From Chloroflexota bacterium (GTDB lineage: Bacteria; Chloroflexota; Limnocylindria; Limnocylindrales; CSP1-4): a DNA stretch of 9,101 bases. The position numbers and the translations under genes are program-made. The notes under the pieces are model-generated. The model ran no database searches and was not told the origin of the DNA. It saw only the letters and a program-made list of their open reading frames with translations. This document shows, piece after piece, positions 1 through 6,228 of this stretch (the first letter of the stretch is position 1; every line of letters starts with the position of its first letter). Where the stretch lies: NCBI GenBank assembly GCA_003157175.1, contig PMIQ01000043.1:1-9101 (forward strand), written 5' to 3'.

Positions 1-584
1 GCCATGTGGCCGCCGATCGAGGGGTCCTTCTCGACGAGGTAGACCTTGAAGCCGGCGTCGGCGATCTCGAGGGTGGCGCTGATGCCGGCGATGCCGCCGC
101 CCACGACCAGGGTGGCCGGGTTGATGTCCACTCTTATCGGCGAGAGCGGCTCGTTGCGGCGGACCCGCTCGACGCCGCCGGCCAGGATGGCCTTGGCCTT
201 GGCGGTGGCGGCGGCCTTGTCGGTGTGGACCCACGAGTCCTGCTCGCGGATCGAGACCAACTCGCATAGGTACGGGTTCAGGCCGGCCCGGGCGGTGGCC
301 GTTCGGAACGTGTTCTCGTGGAGGTGCGGTGAGCAGGCGGCGACCACGATGCGGTTGAGGCCGAGGTTCTTGATGTCGTCGGTCACGAGCTCCTGGCCGG
401 GGCTGGAGCACATGAACTTGTAGTCGCGAGCGACGACCACGCCCTGGTCGCGCAGGTTCTCGGCCGCCCATCGGGTGACCTCGGTCACGTCCACCACGCC
501 CGCGATGTTGCTGCCGCAGTGGCAGACGTAGACGCCGATCCGGATCTCGCCCTCGATCGGCAGGTGATTGTGCTCGGCGGTCAT
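1..584 (-). CDS. hdrA: Heterodisulfide reductase subunit A-like flavoprotein (HdrA), N-terminal part, cut by window edge
   Basis: Reading the minus strand from the ATG at 584 gives 194 complete codons with no stop before the window ends, so the 3' part is missing. The product opens with an HdrA-type N-terminal region: a VCHCG stretch (Cys21, Cys23), Cys59 in a KFMCSSPGQ stretch, and VVAACSPHLHE (Cys84). A Rossmann dinucleotide motif GGGIAG follows at residues 162-167, with the acidic end of the second strand at Glu185 (YLVEK) and then IGGHM, as in the FAD-binding thioredoxin-reductase-like core of HdrA. In the family, HdrA is the FAD subunit that splits electrons between ferredoxin and HdrBC. 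The start overlaps the hdrB stop by 4 bp (ATGA), and a GAGGT at 591-595 sits 6 nt upstream. The inserted and C-terminal ferredoxin domains of full HdrA would lie outside the window, so an HdrA/QmoA-like variant cannot be excluded. Family assignment is confident; exact function is inferred. Confidence 0.92.
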   Translation of the reverse strand, partial: MTAEHNHLPIEGEIRIGVYVCHCGSNIAGVVDVTEVTRWAAENLRDQGVVVARDYKFMCSSPGQELVTDDIKNLGLNRIVVAACSPHLHENTFRTATARAGLNPYLCELVSIREQDSWVHTDKAAATAKAKAILAGGVERVRRNEPLSPIRVDINPATLVVGGGIAGISATLEIADAGFKVYLVEKDPSIGGHM

Positions 585-1585
585 TCCTCGACCTCGCTGT
601 CGGCCATCCGCGGCATCGGCAGAGCCCGCTTGTCGGGCCTGGGCTTGCGCGCGGCAGGTGCGACCCCGGCGGCTGCGAGCGTCAGCTCGGGGGCCGCCTT
701 CAGGGCCTGAACCAGGGTCTTCTTCGCGTTGGTGTATTCGCGCCCGACTCCCGCCTTGCCCGGCTCGACGCCGAAGGCCACAGCCATGAGCTGGGTGAAG
801 AACACGATCGGCATCTTGTAATGGGTGTGGAACATGGCGTTCATCTCGCCCTGGTAGGCGTCGATGTTGATCTGGCACATCGGGCAGACCGTGACCATCA
901 TCACGGCTTCGCGCTTCTCGGCTTCCGCCACCAGGCGCCGGATCAGCTCCAGGCCTACCTTGGGGGCGACCTGGGTCATGTGGCCGCCGCAGCACTCGGT
1001 CTTGAGCGGGTAGTCCACGACGTCGGCGCCGAGGGCCCGAAGCAGGCGGTCGAGATCGTTCGGCTGCTCGTGGTTGGTGTAGGCGCCGTCCACGTCCGGA
1101 CGGGGAACCATGCAGCCAAGGTAGGGTGCGACCTTGAGGCCGGTGAGAGGCTTCTTGACCGCGGCTTTGACCTTGTCCAGGCCGACGTCGTTGAGGATCA
1201 CTTCGAGGAGGTGGCGGACCTTGATCGTGCCCGGGTCGTAGTGCAGCCCGCCGGCGCCGAGCGCGTCATTGATGCGGGCGTTGAGGGCGGGCTGCTGGCC
1301 CATGTAGTGATCCGTCTTGGCCAGGTTGAGATAGCAGGCGCTGCAGGCGGCCACGAGGGGCTCGGTGCCCTTCTTCTCGCCGGCGGCGATGGCCAGGTTG
1401 CGAGCGATCATGGCGTACGCCGGAGTCGTGCTCAGGCTCACGTACTCGGTGGCCCCGCAGCAGTTCCAGTCGTTTATCTCTTCGAAGGTGATCCCGAGGG
1501 GCTCGCAGATCCCTTCGAGCGACTCACGATAGGAGCGACCGCTGCCCTCCATGGAGCAGCCCGGGTAGTAGAGGTAGTTGGTCAT
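581..1585 (-). CDS. hdrB: Heterodisulfide reductase subunit B-like protein (HdrB), two CCG domains
   Basis: The 334-residue product has two cysteine-rich CCG domains, the hallmark of HdrB. The first set is Cys10, Cys42-Cys43, Cys81 and Cys84. The second is Cys158, Cys198-Cys199, Cys234 and Cys237. Spacings of 31/37 and 39/34 residues match the family pattern C-X31-39-CC-X35-36-CXXC closely. In methanogen HdrB these cysteines bind two noncubane [4Fe-4S] clusters that cleave a disulfide; since both sets are complete here, catalytic competence is plausible, whereas some relatives have lost cysteines. No membrane segment is visible, so it is probably cytoplasmic and docked on HdrC. The last ~45 residues (290-334) form an Ala/Pro/Arg-rich tail beyond the second CCG domain. 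The gene overlaps hdrC upstream and hdrA downstream by 4 bp each, and a GGAGC at 1593-1597 precedes its ATG by 7 nt. The natural substrate is unknown, as bacteria usually lack CoM-S-S-CoB. Confidence 0.93.
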   Translation of the reverse strand: MTNYLYYPGCSMEGSGRSYRESLEGICEPLGITFEEINDWNCCGATEYVSLSTTPAYAMIARNLAIAAGEKKGTEPLVAACSACYLNLAKTDHYMGQQPALNARINDALGAGGLHYDPGTIKVRHLLEVILNDVGLDKVKAAVKKPLTGLKVAPYLGCMVPRPDVDGAYTNHEQPNDLDRLLRALGADVVDYPLKTECCGGHMTQVAPKVGLELIRRLVAEAEKREAVMMVTVCPMCQINIDAYQGEMNAMFHTHYKMPIVFFTQLMAVAFGVEPGKAGVGREYTNAKKTLVQALKAAPELTLAAAGVAPAARKPRPDKRALPMPRMADSEVEE

Positions 1586-2169
1586 CGGGCTCGCTCCAGC
1601 TCATCGGCGCGCCGAAGGATCGCCTGCAGCTGCTTCTTCTGGTGGATCTGGTGCGGCAGGAGCCCGATCCGACCGTGACGGAAGAGGCCCAGGGCCATCG
1701 GCGTCATCCGCGGCAGCCGCAGGATGTAATGGCGCAGGTAGTGGCGCGCTGTGAGGCCCATCTCCCAGCTGCGCCCGAAGCGCCTGGCCTGGCCGACGAA
1801 GACGCCCGCGAAATCCGGGGCGACATTGTTCGGATAGGTGTGCTCCTCCTCGGCGATGACCTTGAGGGCGTACATCACATCCGTGATGAGAATGTCCTGC
1901 GGGCAGCGAACCACGCAGTGGTAGCAGGAGAGGCACATCCACGGTGTGTTGCTGTGGAGGACCTCGTCGCGCTCGCCGGCGCGGATGAGTGCGAACAGCC
2001 CGCGCGGCGTGTGATCCATGGCATCGGCGGAGGGACACGAACCTCCGCAGGAGCCGCACTGGATGCACATCTCGAGGCGCGAGACGCCTGCGGTCTTCGC
2101 GCCCACCTCGGCGAGGAAGCGAGCGCCCGCGTCCGCTACCTCGGGAGATGAGACCTGAGCCACGACCAT
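1582..2169 (-). CDS. hdrC: Heterodisulfide reductase subunit C-like ferredoxin (HdrC)
   Basis: The 195-residue protein carries two classical [4Fe-4S] motifs: CIQCGSCGGSCP (Cys35, 38, 41, 45) and CLSCYHCVVRCP (Cys79, 82, 85, 89). Between them is the TPRGLFALIRAG stretch typical of HdrC, whose role is to pass electrons from HdrA to HdrB. After residue 90 a helical, basic C-terminal extension of about 100 residues follows, as in bacterial HdrC-like proteins. It lacks a long uninterrupted hydrophobic segment, so I see no membrane anchor and expect a soluble subunit. It is the first gene of hdrCBA, with its stop inside the hdrB start (ATGA). The ATG at 2169 was chosen because an AAAGGGG ribosome-binding site lies 7 nt upstream (2177-2183) and because the Cys motifs then sit at family-typical distance from the N-terminus. 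Quinone-linked QmoC/DsrK-like relatives are less likely given the lack of a cytochrome b domain. Confidence 0.93.
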   Translation of the reverse strand: MVVAQVSSPEVADAGARFLAEVGAKTAGVSRLEMCIQCGSCGGSCPSADAMDHTPRGLFALIRAGERDEVLHSNTPWMCLSCYHCVVRCPQDILITDVMYALKVIAEEEHTYPNNVAPDFAGVFVGQARRFGRSWEMGLTARHYLRHYILRLPRMTPMALGLFRHGRIGLLPHQIHQKKQLQAILRRADELERAR

Positions 2170-2185
2170 CCAAATGCCCCTTTGG
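2170..2185 (-). promoter_or_regulatory. hdrC ribosome-binding site inside a small stem-loop
   Basis: Directly before the hdrC ATG the transcript would read CCAAA GGGGCA UUUGG: a perfect 5-bp stem with a 6-nt loop that ends flush with the start codon. The best Shine-Dalgarno match, AAAGGGG, spans one stem arm and the loop. A second CCAAA at 2193-2197 could compete for the same UUUGG. The base pairing is read directly; any role in translational control is inference, and a 5-bp stem is only marginally stable. The ribosome-binding-site call is more secure than the hairpin. Confidence 0.45.
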
Positions 2186-2351
2186 TTACCGGTTTGGCCC
2201 GGGATGTCCTGGCGCCGGTCGCGCGCTGCGGCGGACGTACGCGCCTACCTCGTGCGCGAGCGTCCGGTGACAGCGGAACCGTTCAGCCACGACCGTCCAG
2301 AGTTTGGCCGGGGGTTGCGGGATATGAATTGGAGACGCCACTGCGCTCTGG

Positions 2352-2365
2352 CCGGAGCGCTCCGG
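2352..2365. repeat. 14-bp perfect palindrome upstream of hdrC
   Basis: CCGGAGCGCTCCGG reads identically on both strands and sits about 185 bp upstream of the hdrC start. It could be an operator for a dimeric regulator or part of an RNA hairpin. In GC-rich DNA such palindromes also arise by chance, so function is unproven. Confidence 0.35.
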
Positions 2366-2609
2366 GCCGGGCTTACGGCGGCAACGAACCGAAGACCGAC
2401 TCTGCGAACCGCGTGAGGCGGGACCCACCTGTTGCCTTGTACCTATTTTCGGAAGCTAGATGGGGGGCCGATAGGGCCGCATGACCCCGCCCATCGGGGG
2501 CCAACCCGCCCGCCTTTCCCGTCCTTTTGGGGCTGGGGCCACCGACACGGCACGACCCAAACGAGGGGTATCGGGTCGTTCGGGCCGAATCGTCGGGCGG
2601 CCGGTCGAC

Positions 2610-4049
2610 TCAGGCGCAGAAGCGGGAGACGGCGTCCCAGAGCACCGGCAGGCCAAAACGCAGCGCCTCGACGCTGACGCGCTCGTCGTCGGCGTGCATC
2701 AGGTTCAGCAGCCCTTCGTCCCGGGCGAGCCGCAGTGGCGAGAAGCCATACGTCGGGACGCCGATGCGGGCCAGGTGCTTGGCATCGGTGGCGAACGGAG
2801 CCAGGAACGGCAGCGGTACCGCGCCGGCATCGTGGTCGCGCAGGACCTGCTCGAGGAGCGGGTAGAGCGGCCCGTCGAGCGGCGCCGAGACGGACGGCCC
2901 GACCTGCTCGCATTCGATCTCGAGGCGGGCCCAGAGCTCCTCGCCGATCCGCCGCCGCAGTTCCTCGCGCATGGCCGCCTCGTCGGTTCCGGGCAGCGTC
3001 CGGCAGTCGATCTCGATGTAGGCAGTGCCCGGAATGACGTTGTACTTCACGCCGGCCGCGATGATGCCGACGGAAACGGTGTCGTGGATCATGGCCGAGA
3101 CGGTGCGAGCCAAGACCGGGTCGCACAGGTCTCGGAGCGTGGCCTCGATCGCGCTCGGCTCCGGTGCGGTCGGGCCGTTGGGGCCATCCGGGCGCGGCAT
3201 GAGGCCGCGGATCGCGCCGGCAGCGCGGGCCGTCAGATGCGGGATTGCCCGCGCCAGCGAAACCGCGATGGGCTCGGTGAGGCGCACCGGCCCCGGCTCC
3301 GCCAGCCGCGTCACGATCTGAGCGGCCAGGACCGCGGCGTTGTCCGGGGTCGGGACGGAGCCGTGGCCCCAGCGACCCTTGACGTGGATCTTGTAGACGA
3401 CGAAGCCCTTCTCCGCCACCTGGATCGGATAGAAGCGGACGCCGCCGTAGGCTGTCGAGATGCCGCCGGCCTCGTTCAGCGCGCCTGCGGCTTGCAGCCA
3501 ATCGGGGTGCTCGTTGACCAGCCAGTCGGCGCCGTGCCAGCCGCCCGCCTCCTCGTCTGCGGAGGAGCAGAAGATGACGTCGCGACGGAGGCCGGGGATC
3601 GGATCCGAGGCGGGATCGCGGCCCGCCTCGCGGGCGGCGCGGGCCAGGCGGCGCATGACCTGCACCTCCATCGCCACCATGCTCTTCATGTCGATCGCGC
3701 CACGGCCCCAGACGTAACCGTCCACCAGATCGCCGCCGAACGGGTCGTGGGTCCAGCCGGCCGGCTCCGCGGGCACGACGTCGAGGTGCGAGAGAAGCAG
3801 CAGCGGATCGCCGCCGGTGCCGTCGCCGCGGACGCGGGCGACGATCGAGCCCCGGCCGGGGAACGGCTCGACGACCGTGGACGGGATGCCCTCATCGGCG
3901 AGCAGTTGCTCCAGGTACCGCGCCGCGATTATCTCGTCGCCGGGCGGGTTGACGCTCCTGATCCGAATGAGAGCACGGAGCAGCTCGATCAGCTCCGACA
4001 ACTCAGCCTCGGAAAGTCCAGCCTCGCCTGTCCCGACTTCGCCTGTCAC
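2610..4049 (-). CDS. M20-family zinc metallohydrolase (ArgE/DapE/carboxypeptidase-like)
   Basis: With the GTG start at 4049 the product is 479 residues, usual for this family. Motifs in order are SHLDVVP (metal ligand His88, adjacent Asp90), GRGAIDMKS (bridging Asp120), SADEEAGG (Glu166 as probable general base, Glu167 as ligand), NEAGG (Glu193 as ligand) and NLMHADDE (His452 as ligand). The lid/dimerisation domain begins near GRWGHGSVPTPDNA (residues 225-237), and KYNVIPGTAYIEIDCRTLPGTD is characteristic of the PM20D1/carboxypeptidase S-like branch. All catalytic residues are present. The family hydrolyses amide bonds of N-acyl amino acids or peptides in the cytoplasm; the exact substrate cannot be read, and argE or dapE would be an over-call. 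The GTG was preferred because GGAGGT (4054-4059) lies 4 nt upstream. The longer ATG start at 4136 would add 29 unconserved residues and begin inside an inverted repeat. The gene is separated from both neighbours by long gaps. Confidence 0.88.
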   Translation of the reverse strand: MTGEVGTGEAGLSEAELSELIELLRALIRIRSVNPPGDEIIAARYLEQLLADEGIPSTVVEPFPGRGSIVARVRGDGTGGDPLLLLSHLDVVPAEPAGWTHDPFGGDLVDGYVWGRGAIDMKSMVAMEVQVMRRLARAAREAGRDPASDPIPGLRRDVIFCSSADEEAGGWHGADWLVNEHPDWLQAAGALNEAGGISTAYGGVRFYPIQVAEKGFVVYKIHVKGRWGHGSVPTPDNAAVLAAQIVTRLAEPGPVRLTEPIAVSLARAIPHLTARAAGAIRGLMPRPDGPNGPTAPEPSAIEATLRDLCDPVLARTVSAMIHDTVSVGIIAAGVKYNVIPGTAYIEIDCRTLPGTDEAAMREELRRRIGEELWARLEIECEQVGPSVSAPLDGPLYPLLEQVLRDHDAGAVPLPFLAPFATDAKHLARIGVPTYGFSPLRLARDEGLLNLMHADDERVSVEALRFGLPVLWDAVSRFCA

Positions 4050-4053
4050 TCGT

Positions 4054-4059
4054 ACCTCC
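4054..4059 (-). promoter_or_regulatory. Shine-Dalgarno that decides the M20 GTG start
   Basis: On the minus strand GGAGGT is followed after 4 nt by GTG at 4049. It is one of the strongest ribosome-binding sites in the window and supports the GTG over the in-frame ATG at 4136. Confidence 0.65.
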
Positions 4060-4131
4060 GCGCCGAATTGAACGTCCGCCCGAATGATGACCGAGATACC
4101 CGGGACGCGCCATCGAGGCAGAGCTATCTGG

Positions 4132-4158
4132 CCCAATTCCCATCACCCGGGAATTGGG
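4132..4158. repeat. Perfect inverted repeat, copy 1 (CCCAATTCCC / GGGAATTGGG)
   Basis: A 10-bp arm at 4132-4141 is the exact reverse complement of 4149-4158, with a 7-nt loop (ATCACCC). It lies about 83 bp upstream of the M20 start. The A/T-containing core AATT inside GC-rich flanks makes chance unlikely. A second copy at 4286-4314 shows that this is a repeated element, perhaps REP-like or a protein-binding site. Confidence 0.75.
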
Positions 4159-4285
4159 TGGCCCGTTCGGCGCGTGGACGAGATTGGATGCGGCGTTGGC
4201 GCCGGCCGGTGAGCGGGCCACGCTCGCCCGGGCCGTCGAACGCGCGACCAGCCGCGGAGGGGAGCCCGAAGCCAAGCCAGGGCGG

Positions 4286-4314
4286 GCCCAATTCCCGCCC
4301 GGCGGGGATTGGGC
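4286..4314. repeat. Near-perfect inverted repeat, copy 2 of the same hairpin
   Basis: Arms GCCCAATTCCC (4286-4296) and GGGGATTGGGC (4304-4314) pair along 11 positions with one non-Watson-Crick position (T4293 opposite G4307), around GCCCGGC. In minus orientation it shares the order CCCAAT(C/T)CCCG then GGGAATTGGGCC with copy 1. It begins about 70 nt after the ilvD stop. The G:T position would be a tolerated G:U in a plus-strand RNA but an A:C mismatch in the minus-strand transcript. Confidence 0.7.
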
Positions 4315-4384
4315 GAAATACCCGAGCGGCCCTCGATCGCGGGAACGCAGCGCGGAGTCGCGCGGCCGCCGCCCGCGCGGCTCG

Positions 4385-6145
4385 CTACTGCGCCTTTGTC
4401 GCCCGTCCCAGCTGCTCCGCCAGGCGTTCGCCCGTGGTGACGGCGCCGAGTGACGCGGACGAGACCAGGGCCGCGTACTTTGCCATGACGCCGGTCTTGT
4501 AGCGGGGCGCCGGCGCGGTCCAGCGGGCGCGGCGCGCCGCCAGCACGTCGGCCGGGACGTTTAGGTCCAGGGCGTGGCGATCGACGTCGATCACGATCTC
4601 GTCGCCTTCTTCGACCAGCGCGATCGGGCCGCCCAGCGCCGCTTCCGGCGCCACGTGGCCGATCATCAGCCCGTGGGTGCCGCCGGAGAAGCGGCCGTCG
4701 GTGAGGAGCGCGACATGCTCGCCCATGCCCTCGCCGGAGAGCGCCGCCGTCACCGACAGCATCTCCTGCATGCCCGGGCCGCCGACCGGACCCTCGTAGC
4801 GGATGACGATCACGTCGCCCTTGTTGATCTTCTGGTCGCGCACGGCCGCGTAGCAGGCGTTCTCGTTGTCGAATACCCGAGCCGGGCCCTTGTGGAAGCG
4901 GCGTTCGTGGCCGGCCAGCTTGATCACGCAGCCGTCCGGAGCCAGTGTTCCGTGCAGGATCGACAGACCGCCGGTGGCCTTGAGCGGTGTCTCGATCGGC
5001 ACGACGACCTTCTGGCCCTCGGTTTCGACCGTCGCCGCGGCGGCGCTGGCGATCGTTCCGCCGTCGACATTCGGCGCGCTCCCGTCGATCAGCCCTTTCT
5101 TGAGCAGCTCGCGGGTGACCAGGGAGAGGCCGCCAGCCTCGAACAGATCGGCTGCGGCGTAGCGCCCGCCGGGGATCATGTCGCCCACGATCGGGGTCCG
5201 GTCGGCGATGTCCCCGAAGTCGTCGATATCGAGCTTCAGGCCGTATTCGTGGGCGATGGCCAGCAGGTGCAGGACCGCGTTGGTCGAGCCGCCGGTGGCG
5301 GCGACGCATGCGATCGCGTTGTCGATCGACGCCCGCGTGACGAACTCCTTGGGCCGGACGTCGCGCCGGATCAGATCCATGACGATCTCACCGCAGCGGC
5401 GGGCAGCCATGTCCTTGTCCGGATGCTCGGCCGGGATGCCGTTCAGGCCGGCCGGCGAGAGGCCCAGGATCTCCAGGACCATCGACATCGTGTTGGCCGT
5501 GTACTGCCCGCCGCACGCCCCCGCGCCGGGGCAGCTGACCGACTCGATCTCGTACAGGTCTTCGGCGGACATCTTGCCGGCGCGGTAGGCGCCGATCGCC
5601 TCGAAGATCGTGACGATCGTGGCGTCGCGCTTGCCCTTGTATACGCCCGGGTAGATCGAGCCGTTGTAGAGGATCAGGCTCGGCCGGTCGAGGCGGCCGA
5701 GAGCGATGACGGCGCCCGGGATCGTCTTGTCGCAGCCCACCAGGCAGACCACGCCGTCGAGCATGTGGCCGCGGACGCACAGCTCGATCGAATCGGCGAT
5801 GACCTCACGGCTGATGAGGCTGGCCTTCATCCCTTCGGTGCCCATCGATGTCCCGTCCGAGACGGCGATCGTACTGAACTCCATCGGCGTCCCGCCCGCC
5901 GCCCGGATGCCCGCCTTGACGTGCTCGGCCAGCCGGCGCTGGTTGTAGTTGCAGGGCATCGTCTCGATCCAGGTCGTGGCCACGCCGATCAGCGGGCGGG
6001 CCAGCGCCTGGTCGTCGAAACCGATGGCCTTGAGCATGCCGCGGGCGGCGGCGCGATCCGGGCCGTCGGTCAGGGCGGCGCTGTGGCGCTTGTCCGGGTT
6101 GCTCGGCAGGTCGTAGGGCAAGGGGCGAGGGGTGTCGTTCGACAT
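4385..6145 (-). CDS. ilvD: Dihydroxy-acid dehydratase (IlvD)
   Basis: The 586-residue product matches IlvD along its length. It dehydrates 2,3-dihydroxy-isovalerate and 2,3-dihydroxy-3-methylvalerate to the 2-keto acids that lead to valine, leucine and isoleucine. The Fe-S cysteines are Cys65 (MPCN), Cys138 (VGCDKTIPG) and Cys211 ([15 protein letters not shown]), and Lys140 is the usual carbamylated lysine binding Mg2+. The C-terminal domain has the active-site signature [20 protein letters not shown], so all key residues are present. Length and motifs resemble the shorter mycobacterial/plant-type enzymes, several of which hold an air-stable [2Fe-2S] cluster, rather than the ~616-residue E. 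coli type; the cluster type cannot be read. The ATG at 6145 has GGAGAT at 6154-6159. The gene follows the PadR-HAAS gene after 83 bp. A sugar-acid dehydratase (Edd/YjhG branch) is less likely from the motif wording and the nearby leuCD. Confidence 0.96.
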   Translation of the reverse strand: MSNDTPRPLPYDLPSNPDKRHSAALTDGPDRAAARGMLKAIGFDDQALARPLIGVATTWIETMPCNYNQRRLAEHVKAGIRAAGGTPMEFSTIAVSDGTSMGTEGMKASLISREVIADSIELCVRGHMLDGVVCLVGCDKTIPGAVIALGRLDRPSLILYNGSIYPGVYKGKRDATIVTIFEAIGAYRAGKMSAEDLYEIESVSCPGAGACGGQYTANTMSMVLEILGLSPAGLNGIPAEHPDKDMAARRCGEIVMDLIRRDVRPKEFVTRASIDNAIACVAATGGSTNAVLHLLAIAHEYGLKLDIDDFGDIADRTPIVGDMIPGGRYAAADLFEAGGLSLVTRELLKKGLIDGSAPNVDGGTIASAAAATVETEGQKVVVPIETPLKATGGLSILHGTLAPDGCVIKLAGHERRFHKGPARVFDNENACYAAVRDQKINKGDVIVIRYEGPVGGPGMQEMLSVTAALSGEGMGEHVALLTDGRFSGGTHGLMIGHVAPEAALGGPIALVEEGDEIVIDVDRHALDLNVPADVLAARRARWTAPAPRYKTGVMAKYAALVSSASLGAVTTGERLAEQLGRATKAQ

Positions 6146-6228
6146 CGTGGGTAATCTCCGCGGGGCTGAGCGGGTGCGATTTCGTCGTCGACAAGTTTAG
6201 AGCCTGGGGGCCCGCCAAAGAGCGGCGG

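Larger units (their letters stand above)
2170..2609. other. 440-bp intergenic region between M20 gene and hdr operon
   Basis: No convincing gene lies here: short open frames of about 80 codons exist on both strands, but none has a recognisable domain. Visible contents are the hdrC ribosome-binding site next to 2169, a 14-bp palindrome at 2352-2365, and a relatively A/T-rich patch at 2430-2460. There is also an imperfect stem-loop with arms 2468-2476 and 2490-2497 (CCGATAGGG against CCCATCGG, one bulged A, 13-nt loop) about 113 nt past the M20 stop. That stem-loop is not followed by a U-tract on either strand, so it is not a standard intrinsic terminator. The hdr operon promoter must lie here or further upstream, but I found no good -35/-10 pair. 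Confidence 0.6.
4050..4384. other. 335-bp intergenic region with two related hairpins
   Basis: No recognisable gene lies between the ilvD stop (4385) and the M20 start (4049). Open frames that cross this stretch are extensions of out-of-frame readings of ilvD or of the M20 gene. Its main content is two copies of a hairpin (4132-4158 and 4286-4314) separated by about 127 bp. Neither has a downstream U-tract on either strand, so intrinsic termination is not supported. I see no confident promoter for the M20 gene. Confidence 0.6.

Noticed and set aside
821..1678. 285-codon plus-strand frame across hdrB and the hdrC end
   Set aside because: Antisense to two genes with complete cysteine motifs; it has no recognisable domain and no good ribosome-binding site.
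2186..2428. 80-codon minus-strand frame just upstream of hdrC
   Set aside because: No domain, no clear ribosome-binding site, and comparable short frames exist on the opposite strand; treated as noncoding.
2468..2497. Imperfect stem-loop downstream of the M20 gene as an intrinsic terminator
   Set aside because: The 8-bp stem has a bulge and a 13-nt loop, and no U-tract follows on either strand.
2443..3501. 352-codon minus-strand frame overlapping the M20 gene and running into the gap
   Set aside because: Arg/Ala/Pro-rich out-of-frame translation of M20 coding sequence; no motif.
2481..4502. 673-codon open frame on the plus strand, antisense to the M20 gene
   Set aside because: It mirrors the codon structure of a GC-rich gene. 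The product is Arg/Asp/Gly/Ala-biased with no domain, while the opposite strand encodes a protein with every M20 catalytic motif.
4143..5309. 388-codon minus-strand frame overlapping ilvD
   Set aside because: An alternative frame of ilvD that runs into the gap; extremely Arg-rich, typical of out-of-frame translation in GC-rich DNA.
4574..6154. 526-codon open frame on the plus strand, antisense to ilvD
   Set aside because: Same shadow effect: ilvD on the minus strand has all family motifs, and the antisense product is low-complexity Asp/Arg/Val/Ala-rich sequence.
6185..6228. Weak hairpin just past the PadR-HAAS stop (CCGCC/GGCGG) and TAAACT as terminator or promoter
   Set aside because: Only a 5-bp stem, no U-tract, and no acceptable -35 for the -10-like hexamer.
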